From the NCBI RefSeq assembly GCF_002897295.1, contig NZ_BEXF01000002.1:124001-188000 (forward strand): a DNA stretch of 64,000 nt, read 5' to 3'. The notes beneath the pieces are model-generated. The model saw nothing but the letters and a program-made list of their open reading frames with translations, was not told the origin of the DNA and made no database searches. Numbering within the stretch: position 1 is the stretch's first letter; each line of letters starts with the position of its first letter. Origin of the DNA: Brevibacillus reuszeri. GTDB lineage: Bacteria > Bacillota > Bacilli > Brevibacillales > Brevibacillaceae. Both the position numbers and the translations under genes were made by a program. Positions 1-7,607 of this stretch are shown here, piece by piece.

Positions 1-1304
1 TTAGGTCCGATGTTGTCCGAAGTTATGTTGCCGCCAAACGAACCGCAACCAAGTGTAAAGGATGGCTGAATGCCAGTAGTGGCGCCAATTCCTCCGAAGG
101 TCGTACCGGTGTTGACCGGAACCCGGGATGCTGGCATCGCTTGGCCATAGGACGCAATTACGTTTTCGTCTGTAGCGTGGATACCTGCTGTATGTCCCAG
201 ACCACCATGCTCCAATAGCTCGCGGCAACGTGCAAATGCTTCTGTCGCATCCTGAACAGTATACAGGGCAAGGATCGGAGCCAGCTTTTCGACGGACAGC
301 GGATACGCCTTTCCGACACAGCTTTCCTCAGCGATCAGTACACGTGTATCAGCCGGGATGGAAATGCCAGCCATCTGCGCTATCACATGCGGGGAGCGAC
401 CTACAATCTTGGCATTGAGCGAACCGTTGACCATGATAATAGCGGCTACGCGCTCTTTTTCATGCTCATCGAGGAAGTAGGCTCCTTCTCGCTTCAGTGC
501 TGCGATCATTTGGTGCTTGATGGTTTCTTCAATCACCAGCGCCTGCTCGGAAGCGCAAATCGTACCGTAGTCAAACGTTTTGCTCTGTACGATCCGTTTA
601 GCAGCTGCTGCCAGATCTGCACTGTGGTGAATGTATACCGGTACGTTGCCCGGTCCCACGCCATATGCTGGTTTACCAGAGCTATAGGCAGCGCGTACCA
701 TTGCCGATCCACCTGTAGCCAGGATGACGTTGGTCAGCTTGTGCTTGATCAGCTCGTTGGTAGCTGGGAGCGTTGGTTTGCTGACACAATGGATCAAGCC
801 TTCTGGTGCCCCAGCCTGCACAGCGGCCTTCGCCATCAGCTGCGCTGCTTCCAGCGTACATTTGGCTGCGGACGGGTGAGGACTGAAAACGATCGCATTT
901 CGTGCCTTGAGGGCAATCATCGATTTGAAAATAACGGTGGACGTAGGGTTGGTGGAAGGTACGATACCAGCGACAACACCGAACGGCTGTGCCACTTCCC
1001 ATACTTTGTTTTCCTCGTCCTTACCTATGATGCCGACCGTCTTTTGGTCTTTGATCCACGCGTAAACATCCTGAGAAGCAAACAGATTTTTCATTCGTTT
1101 ATCAGGGATGTTACCGAAGCCTGTCTCTTCCACTGCCATTGCGGCCAGTCGTTCTGCTGCCTCGACGCCCGCTTTGGACATCGCTGCAATGATCGCATCG
1201 ATTTGTTCCTGCGTGTAGGAAGCGAGCTTTGCTTGTGCCTCCTTGGCCTGAGCCAGATAGGTGCGCACTTCCTGAATGGAATATAAATCAGCATCGAGTG
1301 TCAT
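1..1304 (-). CDS. eutE: Acetaldehyde dehydrogenase (CoA-acylating), EutE type, 3' end outside window
   Basis: Converts acetaldehyde, NAD+ and CoA to acetyl-CoA inside the ethanolamine microcompartment. The first 434 codons are visible; the stop lies beyond the left edge. The catalytic cysteine is Cys250 in a TICASEQ motif, as in the AdhE aldehyde-dehydrogenase half, and the protein resembles that half throughout (for example [12 protein letters not shown] and [18 protein letters not shown]). The ATG at 1304 overlaps the stop of the preceding shell-protein gene (TAATG) and has a GGAGGTGA ribosome site. The N-terminus aligns with AdhE and shows no PduP-like leading encapsulation helix, so any targeting peptide must be elsewhere. 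The eut assignment rests mainly on eutL two genes upstream; a glycyl-radical-type microcompartment is the alternative. Confidence 0.88.
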   Translation of the reverse strand, partial: MTLDADLYSIQEVRTYLAQAKEAQAKLASYTQEQIDAIIAAMSKAGVEAAERLAAMAVEETGFGNIPDKRMKNLFASQDVYAWIKDQKTVGIIGKDEENKVWEVAQPFGVVAGIVPSTNPTSTVIFKSMIALKARNAIVFSPHPSAAKCTLEAAQLMAKAAVQAGAPEGLIHCVSKPTLPATNELIKHKLTNVILATGGSAMVRAAYSSGKPAYGVGPGNVPVYIHHSADLAAAAKRIVQSKTFDYGTICASEQALVIEETIKHQMIAALKREGAYFLDEHEKERVAAIIMVNGSLNAKIVGRSPHVIAQMAGISIPADTRVLIAEESCVGKAYPLSVEKLAPILALYTVQDATEAFARCRELLEHGGLGHTAGIHATDENVIASYGQAMPASRVPVNTGTTFGGIGATTGIQPSFTLGCGSFGGNITSDNIGP

Positions 1305-1795
1305 TAGGCTTGTTCACCTCCGCCTTGTTGCTTTTCCTCTAGCAGGCGAATGAGATCTTCTTTTTTCGCTGTATTGATTTCATTTGTGGAAAGAGGGAAA
1401 TCAGCGTACGAACGCGCCAGCTTGCGCAGATCGTTGATCGATTGTTCAGCAAGAGCGGATGCAGGTTGTGCCTGTGCCGGCTCCGGCTTTACCTCTTCCT
1501 GTACGGGTGGTTTCAACAGGTTCTTAATCATTTTCGGTACACTTTCATCCGGGCGCGGGATGACGTGAGAGTGGAGCAATCGTCCAACACGTCTCGCTGC
1601 GTCAGCTCCAGCATCGACAGCCGCTTGTACCGAGGATACATCACCGATCACATACACGGTGACGATTCCGCCATCCGCTCCTTCATAAGTCGCTACCTTG
1701 ACATCTGCGGCTTTGGCAGCAGCATCTGCGGCAGCGATAAGAGCAGGCAAGCCCAATGTTTCAATCATGCCAAGTGAGTATGCATGAGCGCGCAT
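1304..1795 (-). CDS. BMC-domain shell protein with long C-terminal tail (EutK/EutM-like)
   Basis: Residues 1-92 form one BMC domain: SLGMIETLG at the start, GDVSSVQAAVDAGADAA in the middle and the usual HVIPRP end. This makes it a hexameric microcompartment shell protein. Ordinary EutM or PduA proteins stop near residue 95; this one is 163 residues. It continues through a Pro/Glu/Ala linker (about 95-118) into a helical region (about 119-155) with DLRKLARSY and KKEDLIRLLEE, which looks like a Rho-N or SAP-type helix-extension-helix. E. coli EutK also joins a BMC domain to a small nucleic-acid-binding-like domain, so the architecture is EutK-like although the tail is a different type. A strong GGGGAGGA site precedes the ATG. 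It lies between eutL and eutE in one operon. Confidence 0.85.
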   Translation of the reverse strand: MRAHAYSLGMIETLGLPALIAAADAAAKAADVKVATYEGADGGIVTVYVIGDVSSVQAAVDAGADAARRVGRLLHSHVIPRPDESVPKMIKNLLKPPVQEEVKPEPAQAQPASALAEQSINDLRKLARSYADFPLSTNEINTAKKEDLIRLLEEKQQGGGEQA

Positions 1796-1830
1796 TTACA
1801 CGTCCTCCCCTTATAGAGGGAAATTCCCTT

Positions 1831-2481
1831 TTATCGTTTTACAGGTTGTTGGGCGACACTTCTAACTGCAGTGGCAAATGCATCTGCCGCTGCTGTGCAA
1901 GCAGACTGGCTACCCGTTAAAAGCGCTCCCCCGAAGTTGGTTTCTGTAGGCGGTCCAAAAAACTGCATCATTTGTACGTCTGCTGCCTTGAGAGCTGCAT
2001 CGATTCCGTACATGGCTTCCAATGGTGGAGCGATCAAATAAGCGAGCGGCTCCCCTTCTGGAATTCCCGCCAGCTGGGACAAATAGCTTCCAGTCCGCGA
2101 CACGACATGGGCGTAATACGCATGCGTTCCCTCTTCATTTAGAGAGTAAAAGCATGCTCCGCTTTCCATGAATGCAACGGCTGCATCCAGACCGCTCTGT
2201 ACCTCCGATGGCGTCGCTCCTCCAATCATCCCGATGAACTCGCCGGATAACGGACCAGAAGCGTGGCCGGAGCCCGCATAAAACGACTTGGCATAAACAA
2301 CTTCTACTGCTGCCTTTTTCGTCGCCTCATCGATCGCCGTGTATCCCACATCATCAATCGTGGAAGTCAAAAGACCCAGACTTCGAATATTCGAAGGCAG
2401 GTTCAGCTTCTCCGCGAATTGAGGATCGACATTGGGAATCAGCCGGATCGCAAGCGGCGTCGCTCGAATTGGTTTTTCCAT
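1831..2481 (-). CDS. eutL: Ethanolamine microcompartment shell protein EutL (tandem BMC, trimer)
   Basis: A 216-residue protein made of two BMC domains in tandem, the size and layout of EutL. It is close to E. coli EutL as I recall it, with shared stretches such as RSLGL, AHVVSRTGSYLS, AYLIAPPLEA, YGIDAALK.ADVQ and LTGSQ.AC. EutL trimers form the gated large pores of the ethanolamine microcompartment. I start at the ATG at 2481 because a GAAAGGAGTGA ribosome site lies just before it; an in-frame ATG 45 bases upstream has none. First visible gene of the leftward operon; its promoter and leader terminator are described separately. Confidence 0.93.
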   Translation of the reverse strand: MEKPIRATPLAIRLIPNVDPQFAEKLNLPSNIRSLGLLTSTIDDVGYTAIDEATKKAAVEVVYAKSFYAGSGHASGPLSGEFIGMIGGATPSEVQSGLDAAVAFMESGACFYSLNEEGTHAYYAHVVSRTGSYLSQLAGIPEGEPLAYLIAPPLEAMYGIDAALKAADVQMMQFFGPPTETNFGGALLTGSQSACTAAADAFATAVRSVAQQPVKR

Positions 2482-2523
2482 GCGTGTCACTCCTTTCAAA
2501 CAACTACTACCCTTTTCAAAACG

Positions 2524-2577
2524 CAAAAAAAGGTGTCCAGAACACAGGAAACAATCCTCATGTTCATGGCACCTTTG
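2524..2577 (-). terminator. Leader terminator (attenuator candidate) upstream of eutL
   Basis: On the minus strand AAAGGTG pairs with CACCTTT, followed inward by GAACA/TGTTC and AGGA/TCCT, and the stem ends in seven T residues. It lies between the eutL promoter and the eutL ribosome site, so transcripts from that promoter must read through it. Firmicute eut operons are commonly controlled by the EutV antiterminator at such leader terminators. I could not identify the paired ANTAR hexaloops with confidence. Confidence 0.75.
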
Positions 2578-2642
2578 CCTTTTGTTTGTTCACTTGTTGA
2601 ATAAGAAACAAAACAAAATTTTGTATTCTTATCCGTGTCTCT

Positions 2643-2680
2643 AATGTAAGACAATGGCGGGAAAATTGCAAGCGTTTTCG
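2643..2680 (-). promoter_or_regulatory. eutL promoter with overlapping cre box
   Basis: Minus strand: -35 TTGCAA (2671-2666), 17-base spacer, -10 TACATT (2648-2643). A plus-strand cre-like site, TTGCAAGCGTTTTCG at 2666-2680, covers the -35 and matches WTGNAARCGNWWWCA in 14 of 15 places, so CcpA would block RNA polymerase when a better carbon source is present. A leader of about 150 bases to eutL follows. It also contains an AT-rich hairpin (ATAAGAA/TTCTTAT arms) before the terminator. Confidence 0.65.
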
Positions 2681-2785
2681 CTTACCTGTCACTTTCCAAA
2701 TTCCTGCATGTTTTGATTTTACCGAACTGATCGACAACGATAAAATGGACTAATCTCACGAAAAATAAATGGAGGGATGTTCAAG

Positions 2786-2955
2786 GTGGATCATTGGATG
2801 ATGCTTGTGTCGATCGTCCTAAAAGGATCAGCCAGAGTGTATTCCAAATCCTCACCTACGTCATCCTGCTGTTTACAGGCTTGTATTTATTGACTACAAG
2901 TCTGTTTACGGAATTCAATCCCGTTCCATCACTTTTTCTAAATTCAGCCATTTAA
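2786..2955 (+). pseudogene. Small membrane protein ORF, frameshifted
   Basis: A GTG at 2786 with a GGAGGG site nine bases upstream opens VDHWMMLVSIVLKGSARV; the frame then shifts by one base near 2840. In the next frame it continues as a hydrophobic segment (ILTYVILLFTGLYLLTT) and ends FLNSAI-stop at 2955. Restoring one base would give about 56 residues with a membrane helix. It may be a decayed gene, a sequencing error or chance. I do not recognise the family. Confidence 0.35.
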
Positions 2956-2981
2956 CGGACACACGCGCGGATTATCTTTGT

Positions 2982-3023
2982 TGTGTAGCCGGGACGGGCA
3001 AGCCCGAAAGCTGGCTTAACACA
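2982..3023 (+). promoter_or_regulatory. Structured RNA hairpin in the leader of the secreted repeat protein
   Basis: TGTGT-AGCC and CGGG pair with CCCG, GGCT and ACACA, giving three stacked helices capped by a CAAG loop and separated by purine-rich internal loops (GGGA opposite AAAGCT). There is no T run, so it is not a terminator. It ends about 20 bases before the ribosome site of the gene at 3055. It could be an mRNA-stabilising structure or a ligand or protein binding element; it fits no riboswitch I can name. Confidence 0.4.
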
Positions 3024-3054
3024 CTAAAAGATGAATCCCGAGGAGGAATTTCAC

Positions 3055-3744
3055 ATGAAAAAGAAAATCGTAATGTCTGTAATGGCTCTCGCCGTATCCG
3101 CAATGGCAGGTTCTGCATTCGCAGCTGAAAAAGCACCTGCTGCCAAAATCGAAGGCGCTACCCAAATGAAGATGGTAAACCTTACAACAGCGGCACCTGC
3201 CATCAGCTTGGAGCAAATGGCAAAGGAAAAAGGCATTACTGTAGAAGAGCTGATTGCTCAGCTTGAAAAAGAAGGAAAAATCGTTAAAAGATTAACTCTG
3301 GTTGACGGCAAAACCGATCCAGCTGATGGTGACAGTAGCGTACCTATGACGGCAATCTTCCATTTAAACGATGATGAGCAAGGAAATGCGACCATCTCCC
3401 TCACAAAAGTGATTAGTTTGGAAGAAATCGCGAAAGAGAAAGGGATCACTGTAGAAGAGCTGATCGCTCAGCTAGAAAAAGAAGGCAAGCTCGCAAAGGC
3501 TCTCCCAACAACAGAAGCTGCACAGAATACTGAGGGCGACTCTTCTAAAGCAGTAATGATGAAAAGAATCGAACTGAATGGTGAGGCAGGCGAACTCTCA
3601 ACCTCCGTACCATTTGCAACAGTTATCGACCTGGAGCAACTCGCCAAAGAAAAAGGAATCACTGTTGAAGAACTGATCGCTCAACTCGAAAAAGAAGGCA
3701 AAATCTCCAAAGCCGTACTTACAACTCCTGCAGCAAAGAAATAA
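3055..3744 (+). CDS. Secreted protein with three 70-residue repeats, function unknown
   Basis: 229 residues. Residues 1-23 are a signal peptide (KKK, hydrophobic core, AFA|A cleavage). The mature protein holds three copies of a unit spaced 70-71 residues apart (cores at about 51-76, 121-146 and 192-217). Each carries KEKGITVEELIAQLEKEGK or a near-identical form, a short amphipathic helix-turn-helix. The linkers between cores are unlike each other. The ATG at 3055 has a GAGGAGG site. It is flanked by a structured leader and a strong terminator, so it is probably monocistronic. The repeats suggest protein or wall binding, but no known domain is evident and I assign no function. Confidence 0.85.
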   Translation: MKKKIVMSVMALAVSAMAGSAFAAEKAPAAKIEGATQMKMVNLTTAAPAISLEQMAKEKGITVEELIAQLEKEGKIVKRLTLVDGKTDPADGDSSVPMTAIFHLNDDEQGNATISLTKVISLEEIAKEKGITVEELIAQLEKEGKLAKALPTTEAAQNTEGDSSKAVMMKRIELNGEAGELSTSVPFATVIDLEQLAKEKGITVEELIAQLEKEGKISKAVLTTPAAKK

Positions 3745-3795
3745 GCAACTAGAAAAAAATAACGCATCTTAGGCGATTCGGGCTACGTGTAAATA

Positions 3796-3844
3796 GCAAA
3801 AAGGCCTTTGACGAGAGAACTGAGCTCGTCGAAGGCCTTTTGCT
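3796..3844. terminator. Bidirectional terminator
   Basis: A long stem: GCAAAAAGGCCTTTGACGAG pairs with CTCGTCGAAGGCCTTTTGC with one bulge and one G-U-type pair, loop about nine bases. It lies between the convergent repeat-protein gene and the SDR gene and can serve both. Confidence 0.8.
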
Positions 3845-3862
3845 TATTGGTAGTGAGTAGAA

Positions 3863-4621
3863 TTACAAAGTAAGTCCGCCATCAATCGCTACAATCGAAC
3901 CCGTCATGTAGCTTGACCCACTCGAAGCCAAGAACGCAACCACATTGGCGATTTCATCGGCTTCTGCCATGCGTCCGATGCGCGGGAATTGAATTTCTGG
4001 CACGTTTCCGGTTTCTTTGATCGTTTTTTCCAATCCTGCCACCAGGCTTGTTGTTACTCCTCCAGGGCATACCGCATTGATGCGAACACCTGTTTTTGCA
4101 TATTCCAGTGCTGCCGCTTTAGTAATACCCACTACAGCGTGCTTGCTTGCTGAATATACGGACAAGCTGTGCTCGCTCTTCAGTCCAGCTGTGGATGCGG
4201 TGTTAATGATGGAGCCCGAACCTTGTTTCACCATCACCGGAATCACATATTTCAAGCCAAGAAATACACCCTTTAGGTTAACGGCCAAAATACGATCATA
4301 CTCCGATTCCGGTACCTCAGCCAACAAGGATGGCTTTTGGATAACTCCAGCATTGTTGAAGAAGACGTCGATCTGCCCGAAAGCTTCCATCGCTTTGTTT
4401 ACATAGTTTTGTACGTCTGCGGATTCTGCTACGTTTGCTTGCACAAAGATACCGGCTCCGCCTTTTTCCTTGATCATACCTAATGTTTCTTCACCTGTTT
4501 GCTGATTGAAGTCGACCAGAACTAGCTTCATTCCCATCTCAGACAGCTTCAGGCTTGTAGCACGTCCCATTCCGCTTCCAGCACCTGTTACTACAGCAAC
4601 TTGTCCTTGTTGATTGGTCAT
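3863..4621 (-). CDS. SDR-family NAD(P)-dependent oxidoreductase
   Basis: 252 residues, a classical short-chain dehydrogenase. TGAGSGMG (12-19) is the nucleotide-binding loop, NNAG lies at 89-92, Ser143 and Tyr156-x3-Lys160 form the catalytic triad, and the protein ends in the usual GGLTL. Asp37 after the second strand suggests NAD rather than NADP. The substrate is not visible; FabG-like or alcohol/ketone dehydrogenase activity are both possible. It follows the MarR gene by six bases with an AAGGAGTGA site, so the pair is one transcript and the SDR is the probable target of that regulator, perhaps in response to a small aromatic or electrophile. Confidence 0.88.
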   Translation of the reverse strand: MTNQQGQVAVVTGAGSGMGRATSLKLSEMGMKLVLVDFNQQTGEETLGMIKEKGGAGIFVQANVAESADVQNYVNKAMEAFGQIDVFFNNAGVIQKPSLLAEVPESEYDRILAVNLKGVFLGLKYVIPVMVKQGSGSIINTASTAGLKSEHSLSVYSASKHAVVGITKAAALEYAKTGVRINAVCPGGVTTSLVAGLEKTIKETGNVPEIQFPRIGRMAEADEIANVVAFLASSGSSYMTGSIVAIDGGLTL

Positions 4622-4627
4622 GTCATG

Positions 4628-5065
4628 TCACTCCTTATGTTTTTGATGTTCTTCGAGGTTCGCTACCATCTTTTTATAAGATTGGAGAAGCTCACTTAGC
4701 TCTTCATCGGAAAAATTGGTCCATAGCGCATCTGTCAACGTCGCATAGCGATTGTTAATCATGTCGAGAATTTCTTGGCCTAATGGAGTTATGGCAAGCA
4801 GAGTAACACGTCGATCTGTTTCGGGTATTTGTCGTTCAATATATCCTTTTTTCACTAGTTTATTGGCTAGATTCGTGACGGCAGGCAAGCTGATGAACAA
4901 TCTCTCAGCGAGCTCCGAGCTTTTGACTGCACCATCTTCCGCCAAAATTTCTAGGATGTACACCTGAGAACCCGACATGTCGCTGTCCAGAATCTTTCCA
5001 TACGAAATGATAAACTTGTGGACCATGCTCGACAGTAATTTGGATAGTTCGTCCCGCTCTCTCAT
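4628..5065 (-). CDS. MarR-family transcriptional regulator
   Basis: 145 residues with the MarR winged helix-turn-helix: recognition region about 55-85 (VKSSELAERLFISLPAVTNLANKLVKKGYIER) and wing containing DRRVTLLAITPLG. N- and C-terminal helices would form the dimer interface. The ATG at 5065 is preceded by AGAGGTGA about twelve bases away. It sits upstream of an SDR gene in the same operon, and a perfect palindrome lies in front of it at 5110-5134, so autorepression with relief by a small ligand is the likely scheme. Confidence 0.9.
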   Translation of the reverse strand: MRERDELSKLLSSMVHKFIISYGKILDSDMSGSQVYILEILAEDGAVKSSELAERLFISLPAVTNLANKLVKKGYIERQIPETDRRVTLLAITPLGQEILDMINNRYATLTDALWTNFSDEELSELLQSYKKMVANLEEHQKHKE

Positions 5066-5109
5066 CTTGGCTGGGTCGTCACCTCTTTTTATAAATAAGT
5101 TAAAACTAC

Positions 5110-5134
5110 TAATAGTTAAAAGTATTAACTATTA
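5110..5134. promoter_or_regulatory. Palindromic operator, probably for the MarR regulator
   Basis: TAATAGTTAA, five-base spacer, TTAACTATTA: a perfect 10-base inverted repeat about 45 bases upstream of the MarR start, in an AT-rich promoter region. Its size and symmetry fit a MarR dimer site. Confidence 0.7.
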
Positions 5135-5300
5135 GATAATTACAGTCTACTCGTCCTTCTTACTCTTGTCAACCAGCCACACATCGGACAGCTTCGCCAT
5201 ATTTCAGACACACAGATCACCTACAATAGAACATCCATGTTTAAATGGTGGATAGACGCACTCCTTAACAAATGATGGCAGACCATATACCCCATTGCCT

Positions 5301-5309
5301 TGCTATGAT
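5301..5309 (+). promoter_or_regulatory. Possible extended -10 promoter for the two-component operon
   Basis: TGCTATGAT is an extended -10 (TGn-TATGAT) about 45 bases upstream of the response-regulator start. No convincing -35 is seen at 17 bases. Confidence 0.4.
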
Positions 5310-5354
5310 AAAAGCAATCCAATATGGACCGGTTAGAAAAGAGGTCGTAAACTC

Positions 5355-6032
5355 GTGAAACGAATTTATATCATTGAAGATGAAATGCCGATTGCTCGTC
5401 TGATGCAGGTATATCTGCAGCGAGCCGGCTATGAAGTCAATTGGAATGATGGAAATCTGGACCCTCTCCAAACCTTCCTTTCCTGGAAGCCCGATCTGGT
5501 TTTGCTTGATCTCATGCTCCCTGACCACGACGGTCTGGAAATACTGGAGCAAATTCGTCAGTACAACAGCTGCCCCGTGATCATCATAACGGCCCGCGGC
5601 ACGGTGCCTGACAAGCTTCAGGGCTTGTCCCAAGGTGCGGATGACTACATCGCCAAGCCTTTTGATCCCGAAGAGGTTCTTGCCAGAGTACAAGCTGTAC
5701 TGCGCCGTTCCTCCTATCTCGCTGAAGCGGACATTGTCAGACTTGGCATGCTGTCGATTGACTTTTCGGCACAAAACGTACTCCTTGGAAAAGAACCTGT
5801 TTCGTTGATGCCGCGCGACTGGCAGCTGCTTGCTTTTCTGGCACGTCACCCCAACCAGTGCTTCAGTCGCGATCAGCTTTTGGACCAGGTATGGGGAATG
5901 GATTTTGACGGAGGAGATCGCGCTGTGGATACTGCTGTCAAACGCTTGCGCAAGAGCTTGCAGCAGTGGCCAAGTACCGAGGGTGAAATCACTACAATCA
6001 GAGGAATGGGGTACAGTCTGCGTGTTTATTAA
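5355..6032 (+). CDS. OmpR/PhoB-family response regulator
   Basis: 225 residues. The receiver domain (1-115) has acidic residues at 8-10 (IEDE), the phosphoacceptor Asp52 (LLDLMLPDHDG) and the conserved Lys in the IAKPF motif. The winged helix (about 130-222) ends in TTIRGMGYSLRVY. The GTG at 5355 has an AAGAGGT site. The stop overlaps the start of the sensor kinase by 11 bases, so the two are translationally coupled. Target genes are not evident; the ECF operon just downstream is a candidate by position only. Confidence 0.92.
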   Translation: MKRIYIIEDEMPIARLMQVYLQRAGYEVNWNDGNLDPLQTFLSWKPDLVLLDLMLPDHDGLEILEQIRQYNSCPVIIITARGTVPDKLQGLSQGADDYIAKPFDPEEVLARVQAVLRRSSYLAEADIVRLGMLSIDFSAQNVLLGKEPVSLMPRDWQLLAFLARHPNQCFSRDQLLDQVWGMDFDGGDRAVDTAVKRLRKSLQQWPSTEGEITTIRGMGYSLRVY

Positions 6033-7524
6033 ACGAAGCTCTAAGCCCAAGTCGCCAGTGCCTCTCTTGCGCTACTGGACCTGGCGCTATGCGATGATTT
6101 TGTCGATCATGCTGCTTGGGATTGGCTTTTTCGGCATTTACTGGATTAATAAAAATGCCACCGAGCAGCAGTTTGCTGTATTGGAAGCGAGAACGCAGCT
6201 GTTGGCTGATTCGTATTCCAAGGTAGCTTTTGCAAGAACTTACACACTTTCTCCAATAGAAACACTGCAACCCTCGATCTCGCTGGTCAAAGCGACTCAA
6301 GCGATGCCAACGACAACAGCTGCCCTTGCTGCGAAGGGCATGCCTGATATTCCAATGGATCATGTGGTTCAAATCTCTAATCTGTCAAACATGCAGCTCA
6401 AGAACTTGACTGCTGTGACTCCTGCCACAAAGGTTGTGCTGCCAACTCCGATTACACCTGCCAACAAAAAAATGGAAACTCGTGAAGTCATCGCTACAAA
6501 TGATGCTACCTGGCTGCGTGTAGGTGTACCATACTATCTGCAAAATGAAGTAGCCGGTACGTATTATGTGAGCACTCGGCTTAATAATGATCTCGTCCAT
6601 ACGTATATCACCATCATGGTATCCATCGGGATCATTACCTTGTGTGGCTGGGGTATTGTTTATGTCTTGTCACGCTCACTGACCCAGCCACTTCGACAGC
6701 TGGCACTGGCTGCCGAGCAAATTTCTACTGGCAACTATGAACCCGCTTTGCCTGATGCTTCGCGAATCAAGGAGTCCGAAATCAGTCAGTTGATCGTATC
6801 CTTTGATGAGATGGCTAATCGCCTGGGTCAGCTGGAACGGATGCGCACGGATATGCTCGCTGGCGTTTCACATGAGCTGCGTACTCCAGTCACTTCAATT
6901 CGCGGCATGATACAGGCAGTAAAGGACGGGGTAGTAAGCGGACCTGATGCAGACGAATTCATGCAAATCAGCATGGATGAAGCCAAACGCTTGCAAACGA
7001 TGGTAAATGACCTGCTTGATTTTTCCTCTATGGAGGCAGGGGCCGTTCACGCGGAAAACAAGGAAATAAACGTATCGGAACTTTTCGATCAATTGATTTC
7101 ACAGGTGAACACACTGCCCTCCTTTGCAGATGTTGAAGTAAGCGCCTCTCTCCAACCGACCGATCTCATCTGGACAGGAGATGAGTCACATATCAAGCAA
7201 ATCTTGCTCAATCTGCTTGGAAACAGCGCTGCCGCCAAAGCGACACAAATTCAAATTATTGCGGAAAAACAGGGTGATCCATTCATCATCGACGTTATTG
7301 ACAATGGCAGGGGCATCCCGGAATCAGAAGCACCGTTCATTTTCGAGCGGTATTATCGCGGGGATAGCAAGCGAAAGAAAAAGCATGGACTCGGTTTGGG
7401 ACTGACGATTTCTAGGCTGCTTGCCAAAGCTCATCAAGGCAATGTGGAATTAGTCCGAAGCAGTGAGGCAGGTACAGTTTTTCGCCTCACTCTTAAAAAC
7501 TCACCCACACCTAAAAACTTTTAG
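6022..7524 (+). CDS. Sensor histidine kinase, HAMP-containing
   Basis: 500 residues from the GTG at 6022, which overlaps the regulator stop and follows GAGGAATGGGG. TM1 is at about 24-42, an extracytoplasmic sensor domain of about 150 residues follows, then TM2 (194-216), HAMP (217-275), the phosphoacceptor His284 in GVSHELRTP, and a C-terminal ATPase domain with DNGRGIP (G1) and HGLGLGLTISR (G2). The sensor domain is not a type I recognise. Longer readings of this frame run into the regulator gene and are not real. Confidence 0.9.
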   Translation: MFIKRSSKPKSPVPLLRYWTWRYAMILSIMLLGIGFFGIYWINKNATEQQFAVLEARTQLLADSYSKVAFARTYTLSPIETLQPSISLVKATQAMPTTTAALAAKGMPDIPMDHVVQISNLSNMQLKNLTAVTPATKVVLPTPITPANKKMETREVIATNDATWLRVGVPYYLQNEVAGTYYVSTRLNNDLVHTYITIMVSIGIITLCGWGIVYVLSRSLTQPLRQLALAAEQISTGNYEPALPDASRIKESEISQLIVSFDEMANRLGQLERMRTDMLAGVSHELRTPVTSIRGMIQAVKDGVVSGPDADEFMQISMDEAKRLQTMVNDLLDFSSMEAGAVHAENKEINVSELFDQLISQVNTLPSFADVEVSASLQPTDLIWTGDESHIKQILLNLLGNSAAAKATQIQIIAEKQGDPFIIDVIDNGRGIPESEAPFIFERYYRGDSKRKKKHGLGLGLTISRLLAKAHQGNVELVRSSEAGTVFRLTLKNSPTPKNF

Positions 7525-7532
7525 GGAAAATC

Positions 7533-7557
7533 GAACCGCTCGCACAATACAATCGTT
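7533..7557 (+). promoter_or_regulatory. ECF-type promoter, probably autoregulatory
   Basis: GAACC (7533-7537), 16 bases, CGTT (7554-7557), about 50 bases upstream of the ECF sigma gene. An almost identical arrangement (AAACC-N16-CGTT, both continuing with GCTC after the -35) lies before the cupredoxin gene at 8941-8965. Confidence 0.65.
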
Positions 7558-7607
7558 TCCTAGAGAAAGAAGTAGAGATCAGGGGGAGAAAGAGGTGTGC
7601 CTATCTC

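Noticed and set aside
387..1286. Long plus-strand ORF opposite the eutE gene
   Set aside because: It is antisense to a clear aldehyde dehydrogenase reading frame, has no ribosome site and shows no recognisable protein features.
2982..3023. c-di-GMP or c-di-AMP riboswitch
   Set aside because: The conserved core sequences of those classes are missing; only a generic stem with internal loops is visible.
5830..6021. 64-codon N-terminal extension of the sensor kinase
   Set aside because: It lies inside the response-regulator gene in another frame; a GTG with a ribosome site at 6022 gives a normal N-terminus.
5265..6050. 261-codon minus-strand ORF
   Set aside because: It covers the response-regulator gene in antisense; the regulator has all family motifs.
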